A DNA stretch of 64,000 bases from Ascaphus truei (lineage: Eukaryota; Chordata; Amphibia; Anura; Ascaphidae): the NCBI GenBank assembly GCA_036426205.1, contig CM071568.1, positions 49,185,301-49,249,300 of the forward strand. The letters are read 5' to 3'. Positions 1 through 12,037 of the stretch are shown piece after piece; position 1 is the first letter of the stretch, and every line of letters begins with the position of its first letter. The notes below the pieces were generated by a model. The model was not told the origin of the DNA. It saw only the letters and a list, made by a program, of their open reading frames with translations, and searched no databases. A program made the position numbers and the translations under genes.

Positions 1-965
1 CATATTAAAATATCGGTTCCGTTGGGGTCCAGCGGGTCCAAACTTCCCAGTTCTCATGCCGGAACATGTGAAATGCTAGGGTCCATGCGACTTGATAGAC
101 CCTCGGAACCGGAGTTACACAAATACACTTAAACCGTTTCCTATTTAATACAATAATCTCCGCTGTAAATTAAATCACGGTTTGTGACTAAATCCCCATT
201 GAAAACAACGGGCTTCGCGCCACAGGTTTTCAATGGCAAACCGCCGCCGCTGGCGGCTATGGGATCCGCCGCCATAGACTAACGGGGCCACGCCGCCGTT
301 GAAGTCAATGGGGGTTTTCCGCCATAGCCGGTCACGGAAATTGGCCGCCATTGAAGTCTATGGGAAAAGTCCCGAACTTTCAAGGGGATCCATACTCCGT
401 CGGGTTGGTCCAAGAGGGTCAAGGATGGTTCTGCAGCGATGCGGAGCAGTGACTACAGGTACCCAAACCCTGGCCCTCTGGACCCTCTCGGAACCGGAGC
501 TATGGATACCGCCTAAATTTCAGCTTTTCACACTTAGCCGTTTTCTTGAGCTGTTTCTGCCGCCGCCATTGGAACCTATGGCGCGACCCGCTCGTCTCGG
601 TTCGACCCTTATCGGGGGTCCAGGATTCGGGGACCCAGTGGTGGTCGAGTGGGGAGAGGCCTAGGAACTAGGGGCAAAAAGAATTTTATTTCTAGGTGCT
701 TAGAAATGTTTATTCCCACGCCACTTGTCGTTGAACTGGCTAATAAGTGATCAAAGCTCTGAAAAAGTATCCGCTTTGCGGTTTTGCGGTTTGGACGGCA
801 GCCAACTAGTTCCTGGAAAGCTCCTTCGAGGAATCTCCATTGAAGTCAATGGGCCCATTGACTTACAATGGGAAACTGCCGCTCCTCCTCTCGGACGCCA
901 TCTGCTGGTCTTCACAGGAAACAGGACTAAAACAGCAAGATTCGCCATTAGAATGCATTGAGCCC
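1..965. repeat. degenerate repeat rich in CCATTGAAGTCAATGGG
   Basis: Palindromic ATTGAAGTC(A/T)ATGGG recurs at 299-312, 350-363 and 840-853, and GACCCTC.CGGAACCGGAG occurs at 98-117 and 481-500, implying a repeat of roughly 380 bp. Open frames here are not supported as genes. Confidence 0.55.
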
Positions 966-2265
966 TAATGGCGGCCTATGAGATCCTGCAAAATGGTGCC
1001 TGAAAAGGCGGGAAAATTACACAAAGGGCTATAATCATTAAAGAACTATTAACCCTTGTACTCCTGGATGGATCCTAGTGTGTGTGTGATGCAGACACTG
1101 ATATAATAATAAAACCTGGGAACAGGGGAATACACATTTTCATGTTATAATAAGGGTTAAATCACATTTCTGGACCTCAGCCCAGTTAACCCCTTGTCTC
1201 CCTGGTGAGGTCAGGGGGTGGCCAATTGGGGTGTAACCCCTTTAATCCCGGGCCAAATCCTCCCCATCGTCACAGCATTATCTAACACTGCAGAACTGAT
1301 TTATTGAAAAATAAAAAAAACCACACATAGAATATTGCGTGGATTGGTCCTTTAAGAGGCTGCTTTTCAGAGTATGCACACATCAGAAAACACATTCTGG
1401 AAGGCCATGCATAGCGTCTGGTACTGTAGTTTGTTTTCACACTGAGTGCTCATATGCATGTCCTTACCCAGAATCCCTGGCTGCAGTGGAAGCATTATAT
1501 GCTAAGAGATAATGAGGAATGGCAGGGTTTTAGACCTGTCTGAGACATGTGAAAGTGCCCCACAAGTAAAAATTTTATTTACTGTACACGGAGAGCCCTG
1601 AGAAGGGTTTTTTTTTCACTTTTTTTTGTTGCTCACCATAAAGTATTTTGTTTCTGTTTGTAAACTTCAAATTCTTTACCAGGAAAAGTTTCAGTGTTAG
1701 TACATGCACGGAATTCCTTCCCGTCATCTGGATATACATTCAGCAATTGCAGAGTTGGCTGCCCATACAGTATATTGTGAGAAAACCCTACATTTTATCC
1801 CATGCATGATATACCGATAATACATCACTGAAGATGTTTATACATCCGCTTTCAGTTACAATAAGTTTATTCTTCTCCCCAGAGGCAACTCAGAACAACC
1901 TAGTAGGGTTTACATGACAGTGAAAATGCATTTAGACACACGGAAGCGGAATTGCACAGGTTTTACCATAGTAGACATGAGAATACAGTATGCAATAATA
2001 TTTCTGGCTTTGCAACTGTAATTATATACAAAAAGTGTAGCTGCATTCGCAAATAGTATTTAAAGGTGCAGTTCTAATTTCATTTGGGGAAAGATCTACA
2101 AAATGTAAAGGTTTCTTCACCATACTGAATCTGAAACACCCCAGTGTACATTTGCGTTTCCCCAAAGGCGTTCCCCAAGAGCTGCTCCCCTCTGCACAGG
2201 ACCAGCGTGCTAAGGGTTAACATTTGCTTGTATTTTGTGGAATGTCAACCCCAACCACTGGAATG
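966..2265. other. nothing recognised
   Basis: AT-rich, no ORF, splice-bounded exon or clear repeat end. Part of the presumed intron. Confidence 0.6.
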
Positions 2266-2484
2266 TAAGGCTACGCTTATAGTGACGGCAACAGCGACGC
2301 GACGTTGCGTCAAAACAAATGCATTGCTGCCGTCGCGTTCGCTTATAATAAGCGTGACATGACGGTGCAATGGAGCGACGGCTTGGTCGCGATCGCTGGA
2401 AGTCATCTCAATTTGATTTTTCCAGCGACTGCAACCTGACGTCACTGTCGCGTCGTCATCGCCGGCAGTATAAGCGTAGCCTTA
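2266..2484. repeat. Harbinger-type MITE, copy A
   Basis: Perfect 16-bp inverted ends TAAGGCTACGCTTATA/TATAAGCGTAGCCTTA, with TAA and TTA at the edges. CpG-rich, about 211 bp inside. Confidence 0.65.
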
Positions 2485-2679
2485 GTGAGCCAAGAAGACA
2501 AAGATTTTTATATTCACAGCTGCATTAAATCTGAACCACGTTGCCCCAAAGGCGGACAGCGTTTGGCACAGCAGAAGGGCAGCAAAAGGGTGTGAACCGT
2601 TTGCTGCCGTTCGCTCATGTTAAAACTGCTCTATTTCAATCTGAAACTCACCAGCCATTTATCCCCTGTACCCTATTTT

Positions 2680-2848
2680 CCAACTCTATCTGTCCATGAA
2701 ATGTTTGTGAATTGACTGCGTAACCCTATTCTTTTAATGTAGCCATGTAATTTTATAACTCTGTGCCCAAGATATACTTGAAAACGAGAGGTAACTCTCA
2801 ATGTATTACTTCCTGGTAAAACATTTTTATAAATAAATTAAAAATACT
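2680..2848 (+). repeat. LINE/SINE 3' end with GAGAGGTAACTCTC hairpin, copy 1
   Basis: Shares TTGAAAACGAGAGGTAACTC and TCAATGTATTACTTCCTGG with three other copies and ends in (TAAA)n. The 14-base palindrome folds to a 5-bp stem with a GTAA loop. Confidence 0.75.
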
Positions 2849-2962
2849 GTATAGAGTTTCTATTTTCACCCCTGCCTGCTCACTAAAGTTATTCCTAAAA
2901 AAAAGGAGTTAACATAACTGCTAAGCTTCTTCCATATCATTAGCCCTCAAAACAATGTATTA

Positions 2963-3302
2963 GGCTTCGTCCCTGGTGGCCACGGCTGCGCGTGCGACGG
3001 CGTGCGTGCCGCACACAAGGTTCAGCCCTCAATGGGGCATGCCCCAGTCGGTGTGTGTGCGTGCACGCACAAGGCGAGATGCACAACCGCCTTCGCCAAA
3101 AGACAAGATTTGTGTATTTTGGCGTGGTGGCCGAGCATTGGCCATGTCACGGCGGTGGTTCAGCCAATGAGGGTGAACCAGACTTGTGACGTCATGGCCG
3201 TGCCCCTGCCACGCCCCCCACCCCCCAGTTACGAGTTGCCTGGAGCTCGCGCTGAAGCAGGTGACTAGCACCGCCAAGCACCCCGTCGCGCGCACTGTGG
3301 CC
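2963..3302. repeat. Harbinger-type MITE, copy B
   Basis: Starts GGCTTCGTCC, ends CACTGTGGCC, with TTA duplicated on both sides (2960-2962, 3303-3305). 340 bp with the family hairpin core near 3160-3190. Confidence 0.65.
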
Positions 3303-3469
3303 TTAGCGAAACTCAGGCTAAGACAGCTTCTCTGATACTTTTTTTGAAGCTTGCATGAAGAATAGTTCTGAGGCGGCATGTGTGGTGTAACAAGGCAGGA
3401 TGAAGAAAAAGAGAACCAGGGCACTACGGATTTGCTTATAGATACATTTATTTATTTAAGCCATAAATA

Positions 3470-3503
3470 CGACGTTTCAACCTATACTCAGGCCTTTCTC
3501 AAG
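3470..3503 (-). ncRNA. Penelope-type terminus, hammerhead-like
   Basis: Minus: CTTGAGAAAGGCCTGAGTAT, then AGGTTGAAACGTCG. Stem II-like GGCC..GGTT followed by GAAAC. Confidence 0.35.
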
Positions 3504-4341
3504 TGAAAAGTGGCATGTAACAAGGCAGAATACAGAAAAGAAGCTGCCATGCGAACAGTCTGGGGCAAACGTTGAACCCTTTAAAATAAAAAAACAGCTA
3601 AATAACACAACAGCCAGGAAAAAATAAATTAAAAAAATAAGGTTGATAGTATACTTTAGATGACATCGCATTGAGCTCCCTTTTAAGATATTTTTTCCCC
3701 AGGATTGCACTAGTCCCAGAACTGTTCACACAGTCCCTACAAGCCGGGTTCTGCACCTGTCAGTGTACCATTGTTCCCTTGTTGAAATGAGCATACAGAG
3801 CTAGATGCTATTTTTGCATTCAAATCAGAGGTTTGTTATCCTGTCTGAATGTTTCATTATAGGGACATTGCTATTATATTACCAGACCTCTTTAGAGATA
3901 AAACAAAACGACTGTAACATAGATCTAAAAACCATGTCACAGTGAGAGACACTGCTGTATGAGATACACTTGGTGCAATGTGTTGGCACTTCTATGCAGA
4001 TTCGTTATACAGTAGGTTAGGATACGTTTGAGTAGTACACTTGAAGAAGAAATCTGTGAGGTTTTTTTAAAGCATGGTACACTAGTTTCATCTATGAAGA
4101 ACACTAATATTGTCCACTAAAAGGTATCGTGACCTACAACGAATCTGCACTTCTCCAGAATTGAACTACTTGGTACTTCTAGTAAAGATTTGTGCTCTGC
4201 TTACATTTCCATCACGGTATAAATGGTGCCACACAAACTTTTTTCTCTTGTTGGCTAAAATAAAAGGTGCACTTGTATGAGCCAACTGCTTTCTGAGATG
4301 CCAGTGCAGATGAGTTGCAGGTTGTTATACAGTCAATCGCA
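3504..4341. other. nothing recognised
   Basis: AT-rich single-copy-looking sequence without coding signal. Confidence 0.55.
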
Positions 4342-4522
4342 AGAGTGGCCAACTCCAGTCCTCAAGGGCCAGCAACAGGTCAGGTTTTAAGGATATCTCT
4401 GCATCAGCACAGGTGGTCCAATCAGTGGCTCAGCCTTTGACTGATCCACCTGTGCGGAAGAAGGGAAATCCTTAAAACCTGACCTGTTGGTGGCCCTTGA
4501 GAACCGCAGTTGGCCACTCCTG
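4342..4522. repeat. hAT palindromic MITE, copy 1
   Basis: Inverted ends GAGTGGCCAACTCCAGTC and its complement TTGGCCACTCCTG, with a central CACAGGTGG/CCACCTGTG palindrome. Confidence 0.7.
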
Positions 4523-4889
4523 TTCTTTTGGGTCACCATGAGTTTTTCATACATTAAATGAGTGCGCACAGGTCTAGGAGTCTTCTCCATGTGTACTGTA
4601 TTTATATGAGGCTACTCGTGCTTTCTGACGCCATAACTGAAGGGCTTATGCCATAGGATGGTCGGCAGAATACTCCCATTGACTTGATTTAACCTTAAAT
4701 TTACACACGGAACATTTTCTACGTGGAAAGGAACCTTTGGGTTGTTTTAACCAGACAGGTACATTTAGTTTTTTTTTCCAAAACAGAGCTTACCACTAAT
4801 ATAACTTGTTGTAAAAGACAGTTAAATAAACATGTTCATTTTATAACCGCTTTTTAAAATCAGTCTATAGAAGTTATATACATTATATA

Positions 4890-5700
4890 TGTAACGGTCA
4901 GACCCCTACCCAATCTCATATGGGCCCCTATGGGCTGAATCTGCCCCCAGTTACATGTCAGTGTAGTGTGGTGCACCTGCTGGCTCACAGGACTCCTGAG
5001 TCTCCTGCTCGTTGGTAGTGTGGATTTCACCATGACAGGCGTGTGAGGTAGTGCTGTGTTCTACTCACAGTTGGTACAGCGCCTCCATCCCTTCCAGATC
5101 CCCACGATAGCAGGGAGGAGTCTCTGGAAGAGAACTCCTGGGTGCATCTTCTTCCTGATTAACTCCAGTCACAGGCAAGAAGGGTCTTTGAATCAAGGGT
5201 ATCTTTATTTGCATCATGCATGGCAGACTGCCCATCATAGCGGCCGGTACTTAGCCACACATCATATAGCTGCACACCTCAAGGAAGTTCCCTCCTGACT
5301 CTGTAATAGAGACAGGGATATTTCTGCCACCTCTACCCTAAGGGAGGGCCACAAGCTGTCCCAGAGCCCTGGACACAGTATGGGGTCAGCTTGTCACTCT
5401 GCAACTACTGACACTTGAGCTGCACAGACTCACAGCTCTTGTACCAGACACTTGCACTGTCTGGATCTGATCTGACACACTAACTTTAGGAAGTGATGCG
5501 TATTATATAGCTCCAGAAAGACCCATCTCTGTGTCACTGTCAGTGGACACAAAGCATGCTGTCACTTCCTTTGCTTCACTCTACACATCACAGGGGTTGA
5601 GGGCAAACCTCCATGATGACTTCTGGCAAACCTGCCCTCTTAACAGGAATTACTGCACAGAATGAGAAAGGCATGTAACCCAATTTTACACAGGGCTACA
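4890..5700 (-). repeat. solo LTR related to the 6.1-10.1 kb element
   Basis: On the minus strand it reads TGTAGCCCTGTGT...CCGTTACA, with a shared internal block GGGCAGGTTTGCCAG. Minus-strand AATAAAG at about 5205. Flanked by TATA on both sides (4886-4889, 5701-5704), a 4-bp target duplication. No internal region is attached. Confidence 0.75.
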
Positions 5701-6063
5701 TATAGAAACATGGTGTCATTCTAATGTGTCTTCCTAAACTAAGGCCTGTCCTTTTGAGTGGGCCGACTATTACTTATAGACTATATGGGCTGAAATGACA
5801 GTAGATCAATTGCAATTGGCATCATTTTGTTTAATTTTGGTGTGACTGTTAGAAAAAAAATACTGTAAGCGGGGGAAACAATTAGACCATTTAAGGTTAG
5901 GTTTCAGGAAGATAGATCAACTTGAGATCACGCTCATGCTCTGAAGTGTCTTGTCCAGTGGGTTCAAAGAGTACAATATCTTAGGAACCGAGTGTCCTTG
6001 GAGTTCAGAAAACCATGTATCAGCTCTGAGGAAACCCACGGTTCAGGTAATGCAAGAACATTG

Positions 6064-6787
6064 TGTAGCCCTGTGTGGTTTGGGCTATAGCTCTGCCCTC
6101 CTCCTGACAGTAATCCCTGCGTAAGGGCAGATTTGCCAGGAGTTATCATGGGTTTTCTCCACCTCAAGCAAGTGCACTGAGGCAGTGAAGGCAGGTCACC
6201 TGACTCTGTGTCCAATCAAGAGACACAGGGGCGGTGCCTGTTGAAACTATTTAGGGCATTGCACTTCCTATTTAGTGCGTTGAGCGTTAGAGTTGGAGTC
6301 AGTGTTAGAGAGAGAGGAGAAGGAGTAGAGCTGTTAGAGTGATAGTCAGAGTTCAGTAGGTGGACCATATACCTCTTACCCCGCATAGGGGGTAGTGGAA
6401 GAGCTAGGCCCAGAGTGGAGTCAGGGACATCCTGCTGGGAGACAGCTGGCTGTGTGCAACTGTCTGCTGTAAATGCTGTGAATAAGGAAGAATAAAGAGA
6501 CTGCACTTTGTATACAAGCTCCTGCCTGAGAGTGGAGTTTATCAGGAGGAAGGGGAGACAGGTTCTTCTGTAGGTACTCCACCCCATATTGCTGGGGGCT
6601 GCAGGAGATTGAGGCACTGCACCAGTGAAGAGAACGGAGGCACAACTCCAGAAACTGTCCTGTCTTCCCCCATGTCATCGCGGGAGACTCAGGGCACCCT
6701 GTTGCCAGCAGGTACGCATAACATACAGACATGTAGCCTGAGCTTAAGACACCTTATGTGAGATTGGGTGGGGGGAAACAGGTTTCA
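6064..6787 (+). repeat. 5' LTR
   Basis: Starts TGTAGCC, ends near GGTTTCA, two bases before the primer site. Contains AATAAAG at about 6491, the likely poly(A) signal at the R/U5 junction. Aligns to 9325-10085 along its length. Confidence 0.85.
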
Positions 6788-6789
6788 TT

Positions 6790-6807
6790 TGGAGGCGCTG
6801 CTGAGAT
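6790..6807 (+). promoter_or_regulatory. primer binding site, tRNA-Thr-like
   Basis: TGGAGGCGCTGCTGAGAT lies two bases after the 5' LTR. It resembles the complement of a vertebrate tRNA-Thr 3' end (TGGAGGC..CGCTGGGAT) with a few mismatches. The position is diagnostic; the tRNA identity is inferred. Confidence 0.65.
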
Positions 6808-7320
6808 AAACAGGACAGGTTTTCAGCAAAGCAGAACTGAAAGAAATATGTACACTACAGAGGGAAGGGCATTAGAAACAAGGGGTAGTCAGGAGGGAAT
6901 GTTCTCTCGCAAAGCACACCCTACGTGCCCTAAGAGGGTGATGTAGATCTGGGTACACATGGCTATAGCTGTCCTAGTCACCTTGAGGCAGATAGTGTAG
7001 GATTCCTGTGGGGGTAGCCTGGTTAACTTGGGACAGAAACATCTGTATAGGATCTGCACTATGAGTGGCCAAAAGTAGGTTGACACCAAAGTACTGTAGA
7101 AAAGTCCAAGTACACTAGCCAGTACCCAGAATACAACCACGGAGTACTTGTAATGGACCGTCAGCATGTGCGGTGTAAAAAGAGAGAGTTCTGCCTAGCC
7201 TGGGGTATGCCATGAGTTTTATCACTGGTTAAAGCTAACATTGAGTGTAGTAAGTACCTAGGAACTAGTTGCACTTCAGGCACTGAAAGTAGCGCTATCG
7301 TGAGCTTGGTGGGTTCGCCA

Positions 7321-7706
7321 AAGATGGCGGCTGCAGGTACATGTGCTCTGCGGGGCATGGAGGAGTTGAAAATGGCGACTACAGTGCAATATACTGCAAC
7401 GTATGGTGCAGAAGATTCAAAATGGCGACTCCCGCCAAGCCTAAATCGCGCACATGCTGCATGCAAGCAGGCTGTGCGAGAGATGTGGACAGAGATGTGC
7501 AAGGGTCTGGCGCCAAAAACCCAGAACCCCAGCTAAAGGAGGGAAGTGGCGCGAAAGCTGTGGCAGCACCCCCCTGTGCTGTGACAGGCCAAAGGACGAG
7601 CCCATGTCACCTAAAGAGATTGAGTGCCTCGCCTCTACCATCCACCACAGTGAGGGGGCACGCTGAGTGCCAATCACAGTGTTCCACCCCTGCGCAAAAG
7701 ATGGCT
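7321..7706 (+). promoter_or_regulatory. cluster of YY1-like motifs in the LTR-element leader
   Basis: AAGATGGCGGC at 7321-7331 is a consensus YY1 site. AAAATGGCGAC recurs at 7370-7380 and 7420-7430, and AAAGATGGCTG at 7698-7708, the last containing the ATG that opens the coding region. Known: YY1 binds such sites in retroviral leaders and LINE-1 5' UTRs. Binding here is inferred. Confidence 0.45.
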
Positions 7707-8210
7707 GATCTGAGTGTGACTACATATCAGCTTCCAGGAGGCCTCCTGGTTGTGGAGGTTGATGGCTGCAAGTATCTTTGGTGCCTGTGCATACAATGCA
7801 GGTCACCAGGGCCTGCGCCACGTACTATAGTACGGTTCCAACAGTGTGGCATATTCTACCTCTGGCCTACCGAGCCATACCCCACCATTGTGACGCCACG
7901 AGAGGGCTCTCAAGCGACGCTGATCGAGGTGGAGGAAGCGGATGCGAAGGCTGCCCTGGTCCCATACATCACCCATGCGGTAGGGACCCAGGCCCAGCTA
8001 CCCAGATGTGTCCTGAAGGAGAAGGGAGCACCCGAAGTGGAGGTACCGGAGCGGGCCCGCTTCATACCTATACCCACTAGCAGTGCAGCGAGGACAAGAT
8101 GTGGCTCCCCAGCGATCGTATGGTCACCGCCCCAAGCGCCATTGCCCCGGCCACTTCCCCTGCCCAGTCGCATTCTATACCACCGGGTCCTACTGGGGGT
8201 AGCAAAGTAA
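7701..8210 (+). pseudogene. LTR-element internal ORF, first segment, unrecognised
   Basis: Open from the ATG at 7701 (MADLSVTTYQ) to a stop at 8208. Upstream codons to 7341 are also open but look like leader. The segment is hydrophobic at first, with a CLCIQC cysteine pair, then acidic and Pro-rich. Its position after the primer site suggests a gag-like role (inference). No capsid or nucleocapsid motif was recognised. The frame is probably broken near 8200 relative to the next segment. Confidence 0.45.
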
Positions 8211-8226
8211 GACGCCCAAATTTTCC

Positions 8227-9089
8227 ATGGACAGGCGGGATTGGGTTTCAAGTGATGAGGGTTTTGATGGGGAAATACCATGGTCAAGTCGCATACCTGT
8301 ACCTAACCCCACTGTGTTTAACCCTGCACCTAGAGGTAGGACCAGAGGGTCCAAATCTTCTGATAAGGAGGGTCCTGTAAGTCATAAGGCACCAAAAATG
8401 AACCCCACGGTATACACACATGTAATTAGAGGGAAATGTAAAGGTTCACACTCCACCGATAGAGAGACATCTGGTGTGTCCTCGAGAGCTGATTCAGAGG
8501 AAGGTATGAGTGTGTCATCCTCATATGAGCACCGAGACAAATGGTGGGCACCCTTATTCAAGGGGTATGATAAAGGGATGGACCGTACAAGGTTTATACT
8601 GATTAAGGTTGATGTGGTAGATCATTGGTGGGATGTAGACACTTACTCTAAGCAGGAGGTTGCCGAAGAACTAGATAACAGATGGAGATCATACAGAAAG
8701 TAGTGACACCCAAAGGTTCATCCATACTATACGATGACATTGCACCTGAGGAGCCTAAATACTGGGTACTACCAGGAAAGGCTGGGAACAAGAAACTTAC
8801 AAAACTAAGAAGAGCTGATAGAGTTATTGTAGCCAGGTACAGACAGTCTCATGGGTATGAGTTCCCTTATGTTCCTGAGCCTATTATGCAGGAAATAGAA
8901 GATCAGAGAGACACCTGGCTCAGAGACGCCGTTATTGAATATTTAAGAATTAAGTGCAGTAGCTCTACATACGAGACCGAAGAGAAAGTCTGTTCCCTCA
9001 TGAGAGTATCGAGTACAGGCAGGAATATCTACATGCACAATGCACATGCACAGGCCAGAGAATGGGCCTCTCCAATCATATTTTGTTAA
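8227..9089 (+). pseudogene. LTR-element internal ORF, second and third segments, frameshifted
   Basis: Two overlapping frames: 8227-8703 and 8682-9089. The first is Ser/Lys-rich and charged, with Trp pairs (DKWWAP, DHWWDV). The second has a basic stretch KLRRADRVIV and then an acidic helix-like region. The frame change inside the 22-base overlap returns to the frame of the 7701-8210 segment. One ancestral protein with two indels is the simplest reading. No canonical slippery heptamer is seen. Family not recognised. Confidence 0.45.
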
Positions 9090-9324
9090 GGTCATAGACC
9101 ATAATGGATGGGAAATAAGGAAGCCTGATCCCTGCCATTATTACTAGTTGTGGGTTCTCCATGTTGGGAGTTTCCCTTTTTGTATTTCACCATCCAGGGT
9201 GGTTTACAGCCTGTATGTAATGTATTAACTGCATTATATTTGTATTTTCACAGGTTGTCCACCTGCAGGATAACCCAGCAAATTAGGTCCAAGTGGGGAC
9301 CATTGGATTCCACCTGAGGGAGAG

Positions 9325-10085
9325 TGTAGCCCTGTGTGGTTTGGGCTATAGTTCTACCCTCCTCCTGGCAGTAATCCCTGCATAAGGGCAGGTTTGCCAG
9401 GAGTTATCATGGGTTTTCCCCACGTCAAGCAAGTGCACTGAGGCAGTGAAGGCAGGTCACCTGACTGTGTCCAATCAAGAGACACAGGGGTGGTGCCTGT
9501 TGAAACTACTTAGGGCATTGCACTTCCTATTTAGTGAGTTGAGAGCTAGAGTTGCAGTCAGGGTTAGAGAGAGAGGAGAATGAGTAGAGCTGTTAGAATG
9601 ATAGTCCGAGTTCAATAGGTGGACCATATACCTCCTACCCTGCATAGGGGGTAGGGGAAGAGCTAGACCCACTCTGGGTGGCCCTAGGCCCAGAGTGGAG
9701 TCTGGAACATCCTGCGGGAAGACAGCTGGCTGTATGCAACTGTCTGCTGTAAATGCTGTGAATAAGGAAGAATAAAGAGACTGCACTTTTTATACAAGCT
9801 CCTGCCTGAGAGTGGAGTTTATCAGGAGGAGGAGGAGACAAGTTCTTCTGTAGGTACTCCATCCCATATTGCTGGGGGCTGCAGGAGATGGAGGTGCTGC
9901 ACCAGTTAAGAGAACGGAGGCACAACACCAGAAACATGTCCTGTCTTCCCCCATGTCATCGCGGTAGACTCAGGACCCCCTATTGCCAGCAGGTACGCAC
10001 CACATACAGACATGTAGCCTGAGCTTACGACACCCTAGGACACCATATGTGAGATGGTGGGGGGAGGGGGTGAAAACGGGATACA
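9325..10085 (+). repeat. 3' LTR
   Basis: Aligns to the 5' LTR. It carries an extra stretch of about 25 bases near 9667-9690 and a short GACACC(C/A) duplication near 10030-10043. Poly(A) signal AATAAAG at about 9770. Preceded by the purine tract at 9316-9324. Confidence 0.85.
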
Positions 10086-10089
10086 ATTT

Positions 10090-11520
10090 TAAAAAAGCAA
10101 TATAGATGGCTGTATCGTTTTACCCCACCTCACAGTAGCAAAGTGTCAGGAGCAGTCCACAGATCCTCTTGAGAAAGGGTGATCAGCCTGAAACATTGAG
10201 GGTTTCCCAGGTCTCATATATATTGTAAACTGTAATTTTTTTTATATTTGATACAAAATATATTTGCATTCTCTAGTATGCAGGATTTATTTTTGCGTTT
10301 CTCTTCCCTTCTTTGGGTTTATTTAGATGAATGGATGGTTTTCTATTGGTGACCACCATTAGAGAAATTACACCAATTTATTGCTTTATAATTGATTTTT
10401 TTCTCATATATAGGACTGCACCACCGGATCTATTTATTCCACTGCTGACAAACATGCCTTAGAGCCAGCGGAGATAATTAGGTCTGTGTGCAGTAGCTGT
10501 AATCGTTTACTCTTTGCTCCAAATAGCAGAGTGACTGTTTGGACGGTGTTAAAAAAATGGTTTGTTTGGGTTTTACCAGCTTTAAACCCTGCAAAACTGC
10601 AGACTAAATCCGTCGTCATCATAATAAAGCAGATTACATGCAGGAGAGGGTTTATTTATAACAAGATATGTCTAAATGATTAAACATAATCACGCCCAGT
10701 GCCCTCACACAGATACAGACTGGGACCTGCCTGATAAGAACGAGCAGCCCAGCATTATAACGGGCCCATTCAGGAAATATTCACGGCCAATTCACCAACG
10801 CTACATAGACAAGTAGTAATGTGTCTGGAGGATGGGGTTGCAATTTGCAACACCTTAATGGGCTTAAAATCTGGAAACCACGAATCTTTACAAAAAACAA
10901 GAAGGAAGAGAAAAAGAGAGAGAAACTCTTTAGATATTATTTTATATTAATCCTACAAGCTAAGGGATATTTTTTTAAAAAGTAGACATATTTTATCTCA
11001 TAAAAATATAGAATAAGATATATTTTGAAAATACGGCCCTTTTTCTAAATAATGTAATTATGCAGTGCATCAATCATTCAAGCACACAATACGATAGAGT
11101 GCCTGCTCCAGGCACAGAGCTTATAATTGAAGTGAATATATACACACATAAGTGTAACTCCCCTTCTATGGGGTTACCAGGTTGCTGTAATAGCAGGATA
11201 GTATATGCTGGGTGTTGGGGTTATTCAGAGTTACCAACTCATAGAGGATTCCTTCCAATGCGTACTGGTGGATATTCCTCAGGAGCAGGATAGGAAGATG
11301 GGGTGATTCCCATATGTGAACAGAACAGAAAGGACACAGATAGTGTAGATTTTTTTTTAAAAACAGTCATTTTAAAAGTAATACATTTAGAGACGTGCTA
11401 GAGGTGCAGGCATGTGGACCACCCTGGGTCGGAAGGTGGATATGGATCTTGTGACTTTTTCCTTGAAATAGCGCATGTGGTGGCCATCCACAGGAAATGC
11501 TAATCAGGTACAAGCAGAAA
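10090..11520. other. nothing recognised except a weak Penelope terminus
   Basis: AT-rich, no coding signal. Confidence 0.55.
10168..10200 (+). ncRNA. Penelope-type terminus, hammerhead-like
   Basis: CTTGAGAAAGGGTGATCAGC then CTGAAACATTGAG. Weak stem II. Confidence 0.25.
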
Positions 11521-11524
11521 CCAG

Positions 11525-11657
11525 GAAACGAAGAACTGGCGCACAATCCAAAAAAGTGGGTGCTCACCTCCGTTTGTTATATGGACAAATAAAGAATCAT
11601 CATTGTTTACTATCCTGGGACCCACTTTTTTGGATTGTGCGGCCAGTTCTTCGTTTC
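11525..11657. repeat. inverted repeat, 36-bp arms
   Basis: GAAACGAAGAACTGGCGCAC...AAAAAAGTGGG and its complement (11621-11657), 60-bp loop. Next to the Penelope-like element. Confidence 0.8.
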
Positions 11658-12002
11658 ATATTTCGTCAGCAATTCACTTGGCAGCACGTCCTATTGAGAC
11701 ATCAGACCAGGCTACTTGTGAGTAATTCATTTATTCTGTTTATAAGGTGACCATCCCTTTGAGGATCAGACAGGGGCTTTATTGCTAACCCCATCTCTAG
11801 GGATATTTTGGCCCCACAAAGGCAGTATTATTATCTCACTAGCCATAGTCTATGTATTTATTTCTTATGAATTGTATGGATCGAACGCTGAAGCGCATTT
11901 ATCACTAACTTTCTGCAAGCAGAAACCAGGCAGAACTCGGTCCAGGATCCTCAGAATGGTCTTGCACACAGCTCAGGGGGCTCCAAATGGTCTGCACGCT
12001 CA

Positions 12003-12037
12003 CCCTACGCGTTTCACTCACAAGAGCTTCTTCAGAG
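12003..12037 (-). ncRNA. Penelope-type terminus, hammerhead-like
   Basis: Minus: CTCTGAAGAAGCTCTTGTGA, then GTGAAACGCGTAGGG. CTGANGA and GAAA core boxes are both present around a CTC/GAG stem, followed by ACGCGT. Confidence 0.45.

Larger units (their letters stand above)
6064..10085 (+). mobile_element. LTR retrotransposon with two LTRs and short internal region
   Basis: Two direct repeats of about 0.72 and 0.76 kb, starting TGTAGCCCTGTGTGG and ending in CA, flank 2.5 kb. A primer binding site follows the left LTR and a purine tract (GAGGGAGAG) directly precedes the right one. Four-base flanks ATTG and ATTT suggest a slightly decayed target duplication. No protease, RT or integrase motif is seen, so it appears non-autonomous or internally deleted. 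The LTRs are similar but not identical, so the insertion is not recent. Confidence 0.85.

Noticed and set aside
299..961. coding frames of 121 and 78 codons
   Set aside because: Built on degenerate CCATTGAAGTC repeats; both strands are open by composition.
7341..7700. extending the LTR-element protein to the upstream ATG at 7341
   Set aside because: This part is leader-like with YY1-type motifs; the ATG at 7701 fits the change in composition better.
8660..8710. programmed frameshift between LTR-element segments
   Set aside because: No slippery heptamer; the paired shifts are better explained by two indels.
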